Source of the DNA: Escarpia spicata
Taxonomy: Eukaryota; Annelida; Polychaeta; Sabellida; Siboglinidae
Direction: 5' to 3'
Length of the DNA stretch: 64,000 nt
Assembly (NCBI GenBank): GCA_963995525.1
Contig: OZ023205.1
Coordinates: 43,533,618-43,597,617, forward strand
In this document: positions 12,346-22,713 of the stretch, piece after piece
How positions within the stretch are numbered: the stretch's first letter is position 1
Layout of the letters: each line of letters starts with the position of its first letter
Made by a program: the position numbers and the translations under genes
The notes under the pieces: generated by a model
Databases searched by the model: none
Told to the model about the DNA's origin: nothing
Seen by the model: only the letters and a program-made list of their open reading frames with translations

Positions 12346-12959
12346 TACATCCGCCGTGTTGGACAATTAGAGTTGAGTTGGATATGTTGGACATGTAATA
12401 TGATACGTTAATTAAACATATAACTTAGAAACAGGAAACTAAGAAGTAATTAAGATGATTTAATGGTTGCTCTGATCGATCCTTAATGACTAGTTTGATC
12501 GGTCCATAATTAAAATGATTTACATAGGTGATTAAGGTGATTTGGGTGGGTGATCGGAAACCGAATTGACATCAAACGAAAACCAGATTGTCGCCAGGTC
12601 TCACCTTCGAGCGCCAAATCGAAGAATTGATAACCATAGAAACGCCAATAAAACATAATGTGACATCTCAATGGGAAGGTAGGGCTCGCCAACGCGTCTT
12701 TCTGACAGTATATTAAGCAAGCCTGATGTGGACTTGGGGGGGGGGGGGGGGGAGGCTGATACTTGTTCGACTACTTGTTACAGTTGCCATGTTGTAACTC
12801 GGACGGTGTTCATGAATAATAAACTCCTCTACTCACGCTGTGGGGCCTGGAATCTTTTGTTGTGTTAAATATTGGTTGTGGTTACACTAGGATGGCGAGC
12901 TGATCTTGTGGTAGGCTCAAAGTCTTAGTGTAATCAACACACGAATATATTACAACCTG
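12346..12959. other. Unique stretch with a poly-G run
   Basis: No gene was recognised. An uninterrupted G run of about 16 bases lies at 12737-12752 followed by AGG, a potential quadruplex-forming tract. ORFs are short and featureless. Confidence 0.5.
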
Positions 12960-13085
12960 ACTCTGTTAGGTGTACTTCACGAGTAAATATCTGGCACTGT
13001 TAGGTGTACTCCAAGAGTGAACATCTGACACTGTTAGATGTACTCTAAGAATGAACATCTGACCGTGTTAGGTGTACAGATCGAC
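12960..13085 (+). repeat. 34-bp minisatellite, right part
   Basis: Three to four diverged units of the same 34-bp repeat (TTAGGTGTACTTCACGAG; TCCAAGAGTGAACATCTG). They are separated from the middle block by ~610 bp of unrelated DNA, so a further insertion or divergence has interrupted the array. Confidence 0.7.
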
Positions 13086-13242
13086 ATACAATTAACAATT
13101 AACATTTTAACTATAAATTCTACGGGTGCTATGCAATATGGACTGAACTAACATTAACAATATTAATATTTAGTTGTAACAGTTAAAGTGTCCGCTGCAT
13201 GAGCATCACTACCCACTCAGTCTATGATCAGTTTATACAGCC

Positions 13243-14573
13243 ATGGAAGTCATACAGAGCCAGAAGGGCGGCATCAAACTACTACTAGATGGGCATATGT
13301 AACTCAGAAAAACAAGGCCTAGCGACCATCCGATGGGAGTGCTCTAACCGTAGAGGTCTCGGCTGTAAGGGAGCGGTTACCATTGATCCAGAGATCCAGA
13401 GAGTTACCGGACATTTATTACACAGTCACGATGCCAATCCAGATGCAGTCTCAGCCACTAAGCTACGTGCCACGATGAAAGACCAGGCCGCTACATCCCG
13501 AGGTATACCAACTCAGATAGTGGCAGATTCTTCTAGTACAGCTCCCCACTAGAGGTCCGAGCTGCCCTGGATGAGAAAGAATCCATCAAGCGATCCATAA
13601 GTCGTGAGCGCGCCAGACACATGCCCCAGAACCCACAATCACTTGTAGACTTGGTGATAGAAGGTGGCTGGACCATGACCGGTGGTGACGTCGAAGAACG
13701 CTAGAACTTCCTCATCTATGACAACGGTGTGGAATCCAGCAACCGGATGATTGTGTTCGCGACCGACGATGGACTACGGCACTTGGCTAGCTCTGATACC
13801 TGGCACATGGCGGTACATTCAACGCTTCCCCGCTCTTGTTCCAGCAGCTGTATGTCATTCGCGCACCACTCGGTGAGTCTTCAGTGAGTTGTGTATATGC
13901 CTTACTATCTGGCAAGGCCCAGTCTACCTATGAGGAAATGTTTCAGTCCATCATGGTCAAATGCCAGGAACTCGGGTTCCAGCTTGACCTAGCTACGGTG
14001 ATCACTGACTACGAACTGGCTGTGATTAATGCTATTGCTGCCACCTTCGGTCCAGCTACGAGGAGCCAAGGATGCTTTTACCACCTCACTCAGAACACAT
14101 GGCGGAAGATACAGAGTCTCGGACTAGTGCAGCTGTACAGGGAAGATGACACTGTGAAACTATTCTATGGCATGTTGGATGGTCAGTTTTGTCTGTGGAC
14201 GATGTTGTTTCTGGAATGCTGTACTTGAGAAGTGTCACACCAGATAGACTTGAGCCACTTGCCAACTACTTCGACAACACCTATGTCACAGGAATATAAC
14301 GCAGCATACAGCTACCACCACGCCCTGCTGGAACTGTTCCACCCATACGGATACGTCGTTTGCCACCATCCTTGCCACCATGTCTCTGGAATGTTCATGA
14401 AACAACACTTGATGGGGGATCCCGCACCAACAACGTCTGTGAAGGGTGGAACAATGTATGTGAATGGTGGAACAATGTATGTGAAGGGTGGAACAATGTA
14501 TGTGAAGGGTGGAACAATGCCTTCATCCAACTTGTTGGTCATGCTTACCTCACTGTTTGGCGTGCTATAGACT
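13243..14573 (+). pseudogene. FLYWCH-domain MULE-type transposase relic
   Basis: From ATG 13243 a FLYWCH zinc-finger pattern appears across two frames: EVIQSQKGGIKLLLDGH, then TIRWECSNRRGLGCKGAVT, then VTGHLLHSHDAN. After a frame change, a MULE transposase core follows: RALDEKES...SRERARHMPQ, VFATDDGLRHLASSDTWHM, LLFQQLYVIRAPLG, YALLSGKAQSTYEEMF, ITDYELAVINA (second Asp), and GCFYHLTQNTWRKIQSLGL. The last part, LPPCLWNVHE...RTNNVCEGWNNAF, carries the Glu motif. At least one in-frame stop (13703) and three frameshifts show it is dead. The RTNN-CEGWNN motif has expanded into a 21-bp tandem repeat. No terminal inverted repeats were identified. Confidence 0.8.
14440..14520 (+). repeat. 21-bp tandem repeat in the MULE catalytic motif
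   Basis: Four units of TGGAACAATGTATGTGAAGGG (one with AATGG for AAGGG) follow each other. In the transposase frame each adds seven residues, WNNVCEG. The motif normally occurs once in MULE transposases, so the extra units are a local expansion. Confidence 0.85.
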
Positions 14574-15097
14574 AGATGCGCAAGGATTATTCTCTGGTGG
14601 CTAGTACGCTTCTTTGTGACCAGCGTGGCCAACCTCCAGTCAAGCATGTACACCGCCACACTTCACAGCTCCAGACTAGGCTCCATAATCTCCATCCATA
14701 CAGAAAATATTGTTGTTGATACACATGTCGTATTTACTGATGTGTCTGTGATTCTTTTTGTTGTCAAGTTGTGTTCCATACAAGTTTGTGGAGGGCAATC
14801 TAAAGCGTAGTGGATACTGCATCAGATGGAAATGAACTATACTTTTGTTGATATATGTTTTATTTACTGATGTGTCTGTAATTCATTTTATGGTCAAGTT
14901 GTGCCCTTATTATTATGTAGCGTTTGCGTCGAGCGGTCAGCAGGGAAGCATACGGGCACACGTTGACTCACTCAGTCGTACTAATGATAAGTCAGGTTAT
15001 ACGTTTTCACAGTTTATTATATGCGGAAAACCCTACCAATACAAGATCTAATACACAGTATACGGCTATGTCTGCTAAATACTACCCAGTAATAAAG
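14574..15097. repeat. Imperfect ~130-bp tandem duplication downstream of the MULE relic
   Basis: GTTGATACACATGTCGTATT-TACTGATGTGTCTGTGATTC at ~14714 recurs as GTTGATATATGTTTTATTTA-CTGATGTGTCTGTAATTC at ~14845, each followed by GTCAAGTTGTG. No gene was recognised. This may be the non-coding 3' part of the MULE element. Confidence 0.5.
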
Positions 15098-15203
15098 GTC
15101 AGAACACTAGGTTCAGACGGCGGCGGCCTATATACAGCAACCGAATTCTAGGTGTCAGAACGATAAGTCAGACGGCGGCGGCTTATATACAGCAACCGAG
15201 TTA
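15098..15203 (+). repeat. Two direct copies of a ~50-bp sequence
   Basis: GTCAGAAC..CAGACGGCGGCGGC followed by TATATACAGCAACCGA occurs at 15098 and again at 15153, with few differences. Confidence 0.75.
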
Positions 15204-15394
15204 CTCACCGAGTCTGCGAATAACTGATTGTCACGGGTGTACTGCGAGAGTCTGAGTACTTCTCGCAGGGCGCTCGGTGACAGTGTTTCACGAGAAACGT
15301 TCCTCCGGCAGTGTGCCCCAGTACACCACTGGCCTGTGTTACACACAGCTCCAGCATGCATCTTCGGGCCTGTTCTAACAAACAGCTCCCTCGC

Positions 15395-15500
15395 AGTGTC
15401 TGGCTGCATCCTCCAACAACCAGCCTTCGAAGTGTCTGGCTGCATCTCCTGACAGCCAGCCTTCGAAGTGTCTGGCTGCATCTCCTGACAGCCAGCCCTG
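15395..15500 (+). repeat. 36-bp tandem repeat
   Basis: About 2.7 units contain TTCGAAGTGTCTGGCTGCAT followed by CTCCTGACAGCCAGCC. Each unit contains the self-complementary pair CTGGCTG/CAGCCAG. The open frames crossing it on both strands follow from the 36-bp period and show no domain. Confidence 0.8.
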
Positions 15501-16307
15501 ATCCTCATTAAAGCCCTCCTTATATACAGCTAAATCCATAGCCTTGGGTGAGACGCTGACCCTTTAGTTATGTCATTTCCAAAGTCTACGGGTCTCTAGA
15601 AATCTTGCCAGGGTGCCAGTGAACTTATAGTAACCTTCTGAACAAAGGCCCTCTGTATAGGGCTCTTGCCTCCCCAAAACCAGATGGCCTCAAATGTAAA
15701 CAAATCCCCCACCCCAGCTATAGTCATTTGCATATAAATTGGCTTTTCGGAGCCTGTACAACATCCAGCAATTAAGAAGATTGATACCATGTGCGTTATC
15801 ATTCTAAATTCTCTACAATTATGTGCACTTTCGCGTGGCAGACGTGATGTAGTTCGCGTCTGTTTCGCTTGTGCCATTCCGCACGAAATATACAATAAAA
15901 AAATACTGGCGGCAGATCACACGTGTACAATAACAGAATACTGGCGTAAGCTGTAGTAAAGCTTGTTTTAGTTATTGTAATGTATTTTACTTACGTGTAT
16001 TATTGTTAGCGTATTCGAGCCGATATTTTATACGGATACATGGCGCACATCAAGAAATGCTTACAAATTGTGAAATAAATGTAGCCGAGTTCCGAGAGAT
16101 CGCTTAGAAACAGAACTGGTGCACTACATAAATATGCCAACAACAGCAACACGTAAGTGCATGCGTTTTTCTAATATATACATGTTAGGTCTGGTTGTTG
16201 CACGTGTGCTTCTGTTCTAGATGCGTCACACATCTGACGACCACACGCATGACTGTGGAATGCTAAAACGAAAACACGCACGACTGTAACTGCCAAAATC
16301 CTAGACA
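15501..16307. other. No gene recognised; presumed upstream region of the NXPE-like gene
   Basis: AT-rich sequence with short ORFs only. I saw no clear TATA box or repeat. The ~300 bp before 16308 probably hold the promoter and 5' UTR of the NXPE-like gene, but no element could be assigned. Confidence 0.4.
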
Positions 16308-17759
16308 ATGGCTGCGGTTCGCCAGAAATACAAGTATGCATGTTGCTTTCTGATTTTCTTCTTCGCCTATCTGCTGATGACATCACATCTGTTTAGCAAA
16401 TGCAAGTGTCCAATGGAAAAGATCAACGCTACCAGTAACGGCAATCATACAACCAACAGTAAGCATGAAGATACGTCTCATTCAGAACGATCGATCCGGA
16501 ACGAAAACAGCGATGTGTCTTCTATCGCCAACTCGTCTGACATAAACATCGGCCTAACAGAGCTGGAGCAGTACCAGCAATTTGCGAAGATGAAGAAAGA
16601 AACGGAACGGCAACACTCCACTGAGGGTTACTCCTACAAAATTAACCTAATTGGCCACCGCCCAACGACAGAGGGCATCTTCCTTCAAATAGAGGAATGT
16701 TACAAAACTAGAAACACCAAAGGAGGTAGTACCTTCGTCATAACCAGCGATAGCTACGGATTGTTGCTATGTCCGTACAGGGATATGTTCAACGGTACTT
16801 ACTTCGTCTGGTGTCCTCCTCTTGTGCTAGGGGAACGTAGACGAATCCTAGTGATGCTTCAGTATGTCGACTTTATGGCGTTCAGAATACATAACCTAGA
16901 AAGTCTCAAGAGTATTCTATGGCACATTGAAATACGTCTTGACAGAAAACCCCTAACGCCAGAACCACTGAAGAAGCCCGAGGTGACGTCAGTTCTGAAG
17001 ACGTACATGAACGTAAAGGATGTCGTGGAATGGTTCCAGGAGGAAGAAAGCTGGATCGTCCAACTAGCCTCAGGAGAACGCTTCGTCGCTCTCGAAACCC
17101 TCAAGATGTGTACATGTGTGAAGAAAATGAATCGTCTTGTCATGATAGGCGCGTCGCACTTGAGAGGGGTGTTTGATTATGTTGCGGAACAATGCTATAA
17201 TAAAAGAACACCGGGTTTCTTTCGAAGTTCCAGCTCAATCATCGAAAATCTGATATACTTGTTAGCCTATGTCGAACAGGACTTTACTAAACTTATTCAT
17301 AAAGACAGTTTCGGCGTTAAGCTTCGAGAAGACGACGTGATATTCGTGCAATGGGGATCGCACGATCTGGCAAGGAACGGATTGAAGGACACGTTGGAAA
17401 ATGCACTACAAAAGTACGTCAACGCGTTAGTGGCAATTAGGAACATGTCACGAGTTCCTTCTTCGAATTTTGTTGTAGTGACACAGCCCCCGTTGCCCTA
17501 CCAAGTGACAGGTGGTAGATATTATTGCAATAGAAACTCGGCGTGTGTCTCTGTCGTCACACGGCTTCTCAAGTCTATGCTGGCTGCACACAGCTTCAAC
17601 GTCTTCGATCAGTTCAGTATTCTTCAGCCCCAACAGGAGCGAAACGTTTGCAATGAACACTACTTGTGCCGGACATTCAACGGAAAACACTTTAGGGTTT
17701 ACGGCGATGTTGGAATACATGTTGCTAAGCTTATGATGGCCCACGTGTGCGCAAAGTAA
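16308..17759 (+). CDS. NXPE-family-like single-pass membrane protein with SGNH-type C-terminus
   Basis: An intact, intronless 483-residue frame. Residues ~10-29 form a single hydrophobic segment after a short basic N-terminus, which predicts a type II (Golgi or secretory) anchor. The lumenal stem is Ser/Asn/Thr-rich with N-glycosylation sequons (NATS, NHTT). Around residue 158, DMFNGTYFVWCPPLVLGE resembles the filamin/Ig-like repeat of NXPE proteins. The C-terminal ~210 residues look like a degenerate SGNH/PC-esterase fold: IGASHLRG (~279, nucleophile-Ser position), VQWGSHDLARNG (~346) and GDVGIH (~465, Asp-x-x-x-His). Cys-rich spacing near the end fits an extracellular domain. The ATG at 16308 was chosen because it directly precedes the membrane anchor. 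No intron is visible, so a retrocopy or a naturally single-exon family member is possible. Substrate unknown; family assignment is from motif memory. Confidence 0.65.
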   Translation: MAAVRQKYKYACCFLIFFFAYLLMTSHLFSKCKCPMEKINATSNGNHTTNSKHEDTSHSERSIRNENSDVSSIANSSDINIGLTELEQYQQFAKMKKETERQHSTEGYSYKINLIGHRPTTEGIFLQIEECYKTRNTKGGSTFVITSDSYGLLLCPYRDMFNGTYFVWCPPLVLGERRRILVMLQYVDFMAFRIHNLESLKSILWHIEIRLDRKPLTPEPLKKPEVTSVLKTYMNVKDVVEWFQEEESWIVQLASGERFVALETLKMCTCVKKMNRLVMIGASHLRGVFDYVAEQCYNKRTPGFFRSSSSIIENLIYLLAYVEQDFTKLIHKDSFGVKLREDDVIFVQWGSHDLARNGLKDTLENALQKYVNALVAIRNMSRVPSSNFVVVTQPPLPYQVTGGRYYCNRNSACVSVVTRLLKSMLAAHSFNVFDQFSILQPQQERNVCNEHYLCRTFNGKHFRVYGDVGIHVAKLMMAHVCAK

Positions 17760-17944
17760 AACGAAAGGTTTTAGTGTCAGCAATTTCCAAAAGTTACTGA
17801 TCGGGCTGCAAAGTTACTGTCCGCATTTATAAAGCGCAAATGGCCTGCAAAAGAACATTTTAAAGAAAACAATGTACAGTGGAACTAAATCTACAGTCAA
17901 CCGGTTGCCATTTAGTACATGTACGCTCCCGTATCACGACACAC

Positions 17945-18808
17945 TAGTCTAGTCGGAAGAGGGGGTATCGTGCACCCCCCGGAAATCAACTTCTAATCGG
18001 CGTCTCTAGATCGGACAAAATGCGTAGAAAACGATGCGCTATGTTGAAAAGTCGTCCGGATGTGCCACCTATCATTTTTTATGCAAATCAGTGCCGCCAT
18101 TACCGAAATAAATCGAAAAATCTACATTTCACTATATATCAAATAACTGAACAAACAAGATGTCTAGACACATGTTTTGAGGGTCAAAGATCATAATAAA
18201 ACTATTCTCGAAGTGACCACACGTGTCCGTGGCATACTAGTATGCAAATTCGTGCCGCCATTACCAAAAATCGATTACAAAATATATATTGCAGATAAAT
18301 TGAGAGAGGGTTTTTGAGGGCAATAATAAAAAAAGTGTTATTTTTGCGATCACAGGTCAAGGTCACGTGTTGGGGAGGTCAATTCAAGGTGTTTTAAATA
18401 ACGAAATTCCACTAAATTATTTTTAGCTCATTTATTGAAGTAGGTAATAGCAGAACACTCATCACTCATCATCGCTTTCATTGAAACCGTCAAAGTCAAA
18501 CTCGTCCTCTTCTTCCTCGATGTTTCCGTAATGGCGGCACGAAAAGTGTGGTCACTTCAATAATAGTTTTAGTATGATCTTTGACCCTCAAAACATCATG
18601 TGTCTAGACACCTTATTTATTCAGTTATCTGCAATATTGGCTGACATATAGTGAAACATAGATTTGCTTTGTAATGGCGGCACTGATTTGCATAAACTTT
18701 TTAACATAGCTCATCGTTTCCTACTGATTTTTTTTCCGATCTAGATACGCCGATTAGAAGTTGATTTCCGGCGGGCGCACGATAACACCCTCTTCCGACT
18801 AGACTATA
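17945..18808. mobile_element. Foldback/MITE-like element with ~300-bp inverted arms
   Basis: The left arm starts CTAGTCTAGTCGGAAGAGGG, and GGAAATCAACTTCTAATCGG follows. The right arm is its reverse complement (CCGATTAGAAGTTGATTTCC, then CCCTCTTCCGACTAGACTA), ending near 18805. The arms match over roughly 290 bp and also share GTGCCGCCATTACC and AGTGACCACA motifs. GTGCCGCCATTACC also occurs twice within the left arm. The centre (18370-18520) is unique and holds a short acidic reading frame on the - strand. Structure fits a non-autonomous DNA transposon. I could not define a target-site duplication or superfamily. Confidence 0.7.
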
Positions 18809-19530
18809 CAGTCACTATACTATACCCAAAAAAGAAGGTGGTTACAAGGACCAGTAATTCTAAAAAGATACTGACCCGGCGCATAGTAGGTGCTCAGTGA
18901 CTACCGAGCCAGCGTATATTTCCAACGATTACCAAACCAACGCGTATCACCCATAAATCCGAGTTTGTTGTTATAAAAATTTATAATCAATAACCACGGG
19001 GATACACGGTAACACCAGAAGTCGGCGTAGACGGCCTGTAAGTGTATTACGATACATGGCGAGATTCCGCGCGAGTGGAGCCGATTGGTGACATGCACAA
19101 TTATTGCCCACTGGTTTTAGCATTGCGGAAGCCAGGACACAGTTGTTGACGTTTAGTTTGTCGGTTTATTGTAGCGTTGTTAATTGTGTTATGACGTTGT
19201 CACTTGAACTATACATCACTAAAATTGCAGAGAAAGAGCCAGGCAGCAGTCGACGGCGGTCATATACTGAAATTTGTTTTTAATCCCAAATGTTTTTTCG
19301 TGTAAATGAAGTAGATAATAATATTTAGTTAATTACCAAGAACCAGTAGATATTATGATAGGAAATATAATATATGGATTACATAGCATGATTAACAAAT
19401 ATCTAAAAAATGGGAGTTAAAAAGTGATACAACGGATTATCGTTTGTCATAAAAACTGCAAATGTTAAAAGTTATTATTTCAACACATTTCGGTAGCCGT
19501 TTATATCTGAAAGGTTGCCTAAATCCACAC
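18809..19530. other. No gene recognised
   Basis: AT-rich sequence with only short ORFs, and no repeat apart from simple A/T runs. Confidence 0.5.
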
Positions 19531-19719
19531 AATCATCAAAAAGTATTCATTAGTTCAATACCATGTTGTACTGGGCGAAAGAATGCATAGTTGTCATTGT
19601 GAACAAAGTCGCCGCCGTGGCTTGACGAGCCACGGCGGCGACTTTGTTCACAATGACAACTATGCATTCTTTCGCCCAGTACAATATGGTATTGAACTAA
19701 TGAATACTTTTTGATGATT
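19531..19719. repeat. Near-perfect 189-bp inverted repeat (92-bp arms, 5-bp loop)
   Basis: AATCATCAAAAAGTATTCAT at 19531 is mirrored by ATGAATACTTTTTGATGATT ending at 19719. The centre is GTGGCT-TGACG-AGCCAC at 19617-19633. Only about two mismatches occur, near 19564-19568 and their mirror. Transcribed from either strand it would fold into one long hairpin. The origin is unclear: a MITE, a hairpin locus, or a snap-back assembly artefact. Confidence 0.9.
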
Positions 19720-21912
19720 CGTGATAACAATTCGATTAAGGTGCACGATTACCACGAACAGTCTTAACGGCAAACTTTTTCCCACTGCTTCAACTTGTGA
19801 TCATCTGTAGGAAACCGGAAATAAGAACACGATTTGGAAAAACTCCGATTATTACAACCAAAACAAAACATATCCCCATTATTTAAGCTGGGTAAAAGTC
19901 GATGTTGCCATGTGACTCCAGATCGATAACGAGGCGCGAGACTTACAGATCTCATTGAATGAAGACAACACGTAGGCCTTTCTATGTTGCAATGCGGTAG
20001 GGTAAGTTCGAGTAATCCGTACCGTCGGGTAGATAGGATTGCCAAGTAAATATCAAAGCTTTATAATATACACAATTATTCATTAATCATGTTAATATGA
20101 TTCATTCATGTAATTATATGCATTTTTAAAAATTAGAATCATGTTTTGTTACTCACATATAACCATGACAATAGATCAATATAATAACTGCGCAGTTTCC
20201 AGTTCGCGCCAGCATTCACGATCCATATAAGGCATGCTCATGAATATTCAGTACCGTCCGTTAGACTTCGGTTACCTCCGCGGAGTTTGATGGGGCAAGA
20301 AAAAAATCCATCTGCTGTTTATGCCACGGGTTCAACAACAAAAAGAAGGAATATGGAAATGGACAATCTATGGAATAAACGGAGAGTGAATATAACAGTA
20401 GCCCATGTCAGATTGGTTTAAAGGTGAGCTTCACTGAGCATGCGTGCAGAGTTATAGTCGGGCTGTATAATTAATCATTGTCAAGATTGTGATTTTAAGA
20501 ACTTAACTTAGGTTGGTAGCGTCTGCGAAAGACTGCAGTTAGTGTTACGATTTAAAGCTATGGTTGGCTGACTCGTGTTTAGGGTTGCCTTGTAGGCCAT
20601 TGATGGCTATCCAGTGGTTATGCAATACTGTGAAGGAACTTGAGTGGTGGCCTAAGGTCAGATTTTAAAGAGCCGGGCAAATATCATTATAATTAGGGTA
20701 GACAGGGAGGATTGTCGAATACAACGTGTAATATTTATAACATGATTGGCCGTTCCATATGAATATATTATGGTGATACGGAAGTAAGTTTAAATGGAGG
20801 TACTGAGGTTTGAAGGTAGGATAGAACAGACGAGTCCAGAACCTGACAGAGCAAAGACATGTAATCTGGTCTCTTCTGTGGAGAGAAACCATTACGGTGC
20901 GGTTGGCAAACACGAAGTCTTTATGCCCAGTGGTGGCATTTGACGTTGAATTTCTCAATGCATATATAGAGTAGAAGAATGGTATGTGGAATATATATAT
21001 TATGAATGAATGTTAGATTAGAGTTATTGGCTTAAACATCTAATTTTTACATTGTTATAATTGTGCCAAGGGGTGTGGTCAATAATAAATAAATATGGTC
21101 AGCGTAGTGATACTGGTACGAGATTTACGCGGGGTGGCGAATCATCGCTCTGTTATGTGATTGTTAGATAGTAACAAGAAACGAACATAGGTTGTATTAC
21201 GGTGTCACAAATAATGGTTATTTGTGTATAGTTTGTTGGGACTTAGAATATGTAAGGTGATGGTGTTGTTATTACGAATGGGATATTGGGGCCGGATATG
21301 TATATATCTATGGCGAACATTAGCTACATACGTTTGTGTGTAGGTACCATGATTGTATGTGGTGTCGATGTAAAAACATATGTGTCGAATCCTAACGAAA
21401 TGAGTCACATGTACAAATTTAAATTGAGTTATATATATACCGTTGGAAAGAGCATATAATCAGCTTTAATATGATACATATATTGTGGGAGTAGCTTAAT
21501 TCTAACTGAAGTTATGTCACAATGAACACATATGGGGTAGAAATGTTCAAACTGAGAAAAAGCCGTTTGAAGTTTTGGTACGTTTACTAAAAGTATCTTA
21601 GTTACCATGAACGGATTTCTTTGAAATTGTGCACCGTCTTAGATAGTGATATCCTTTTAAGTATATGAAAATATGAACAAAATGTAAGGGATATTAAAAA
21701 AGTTATGAACAAAAGACTTTTCCATGTATACTAGTGGAGTGGTATGTTTTTATGAATTTTACAGCACACACTAAAACAGTCTGGTTTAATGCATTTATTT
21801 ATAAACTGACATTGTTATAATAAGTGCAGCTCATTGCTACAAACAAAAACAAAATAAAATTGCAAAATAAAACTGCTGCAAGTTTATATGACTGACAAAA
21901 CCAGTCTTATTC
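19720..21912. other. No gene recognised
   Basis: About 2.2 kb of AT-rich DNA with ORFs under 100 codons and no domain. It may contain the downstream flank of the DUF7869-like gene, whose - strand stop is at 21913. Confidence 0.45.
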
Positions 21913-21981
21913 TCATTTTCCCACACTGGCACCACCATGACCCCTGCCAACATTGCCATGTCCCCTGCCAGGACTACCACG

Positions 21982-22713
21982 CAGTGGCGTAGCCAGAGGG
22001 GGGCCAAGGAGGCCATGCCCCCCAATCCCGGAAAATTAGGAGGGTATAGGAGACTGAAGACATATAACTGGTTGCCTGATTTATAGAATGACAAGGTACA
22101 GAGGTTATAGGGGTGCCTGTGTAGGAGTTCCAAGTCTTTGGCAAAGACATTTGTCATCATTCAAATGGGATTGAGTTACCAAAAGTAGAGGAATCCCGCT
22201 GCTTCTGCCGTAGGCGATAAGCATCCAGCAGGTTGCAGTCCAACAGGTTACAGGGCAACGAATATGTCATCATTCACAATGTGTTTGATGGCTAATGCCT
22301 ATTAATATATCAACACAAGGATGCAAAATTATAGTTGCCCGACAAGATGATTAATTACTAGACTAGATTTTCCAGTGGGTAGTCAGAACTTCGTATTGTG
22401 AATTAATTAATTTTAATAAACGACAACGTTACACATGACAGGGACATTTTTATGAAGCTCACTCGACGCCGCCGCCGCGGTACGGATTTGTTGTGAAATA
22501 TTGGTTGAACGCCAGCGACTCATCACACGCACGCACGCACGCACGCACGCACGAACACACACACATATATACATACATACATACGTGTGTGTGCGTGCGT
22601 GCATGCGTGCGTTCGTGCGTGCGTGCCTGCGTGCGTGTGTCATATACCGCTACTCATTGCTTGCTTGAATGCGAGATGGCCCCTTCCAATACAAAATCCT
22701 GCCTACGCCACTG
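21982..22713. mobile_element. hAT-superfamily MITE with exact 8-bp target duplication
   Basis: The termini are CAGTGGCGTAGCCAG (21982) and CTGCCTACGCCACTG (ending 22713), inverted repeats of 15 bp with one mismatch. The flanking 8 bp CTACCACG is identical at 21974-21981 and 22714-22721. CAG...CTG ends plus an 8-bp duplication are diagnostic for hAT. There is no transposase frame. The right part carries an inverted CGCA/TGCG microsatellite. The element lies in the GR-rich tail of the DUF7869-like gene. Confidence 0.9.
22526..22641. repeat. Inverted CGCA...TGCG microsatellite inside the hAT MITE
   Basis: (CACG)n-type repeats (22526-22552), a CA/TA/CATA core and then (TGCG)n repeats (22586-22641) are complementary to each other. 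The tract can form a long hairpin and is alternating purine-pyrimidine, thus potentially Z-DNA-forming. Short frames through it (22413-22975) are repeat artefacts. Confidence 0.85.

Noticed and set aside
12737..12752. Poly-G run as a telomere or quadruplex element
   Set aside because: It is a plain homopolymer with no repeat unit. I noted it but see no functional context.
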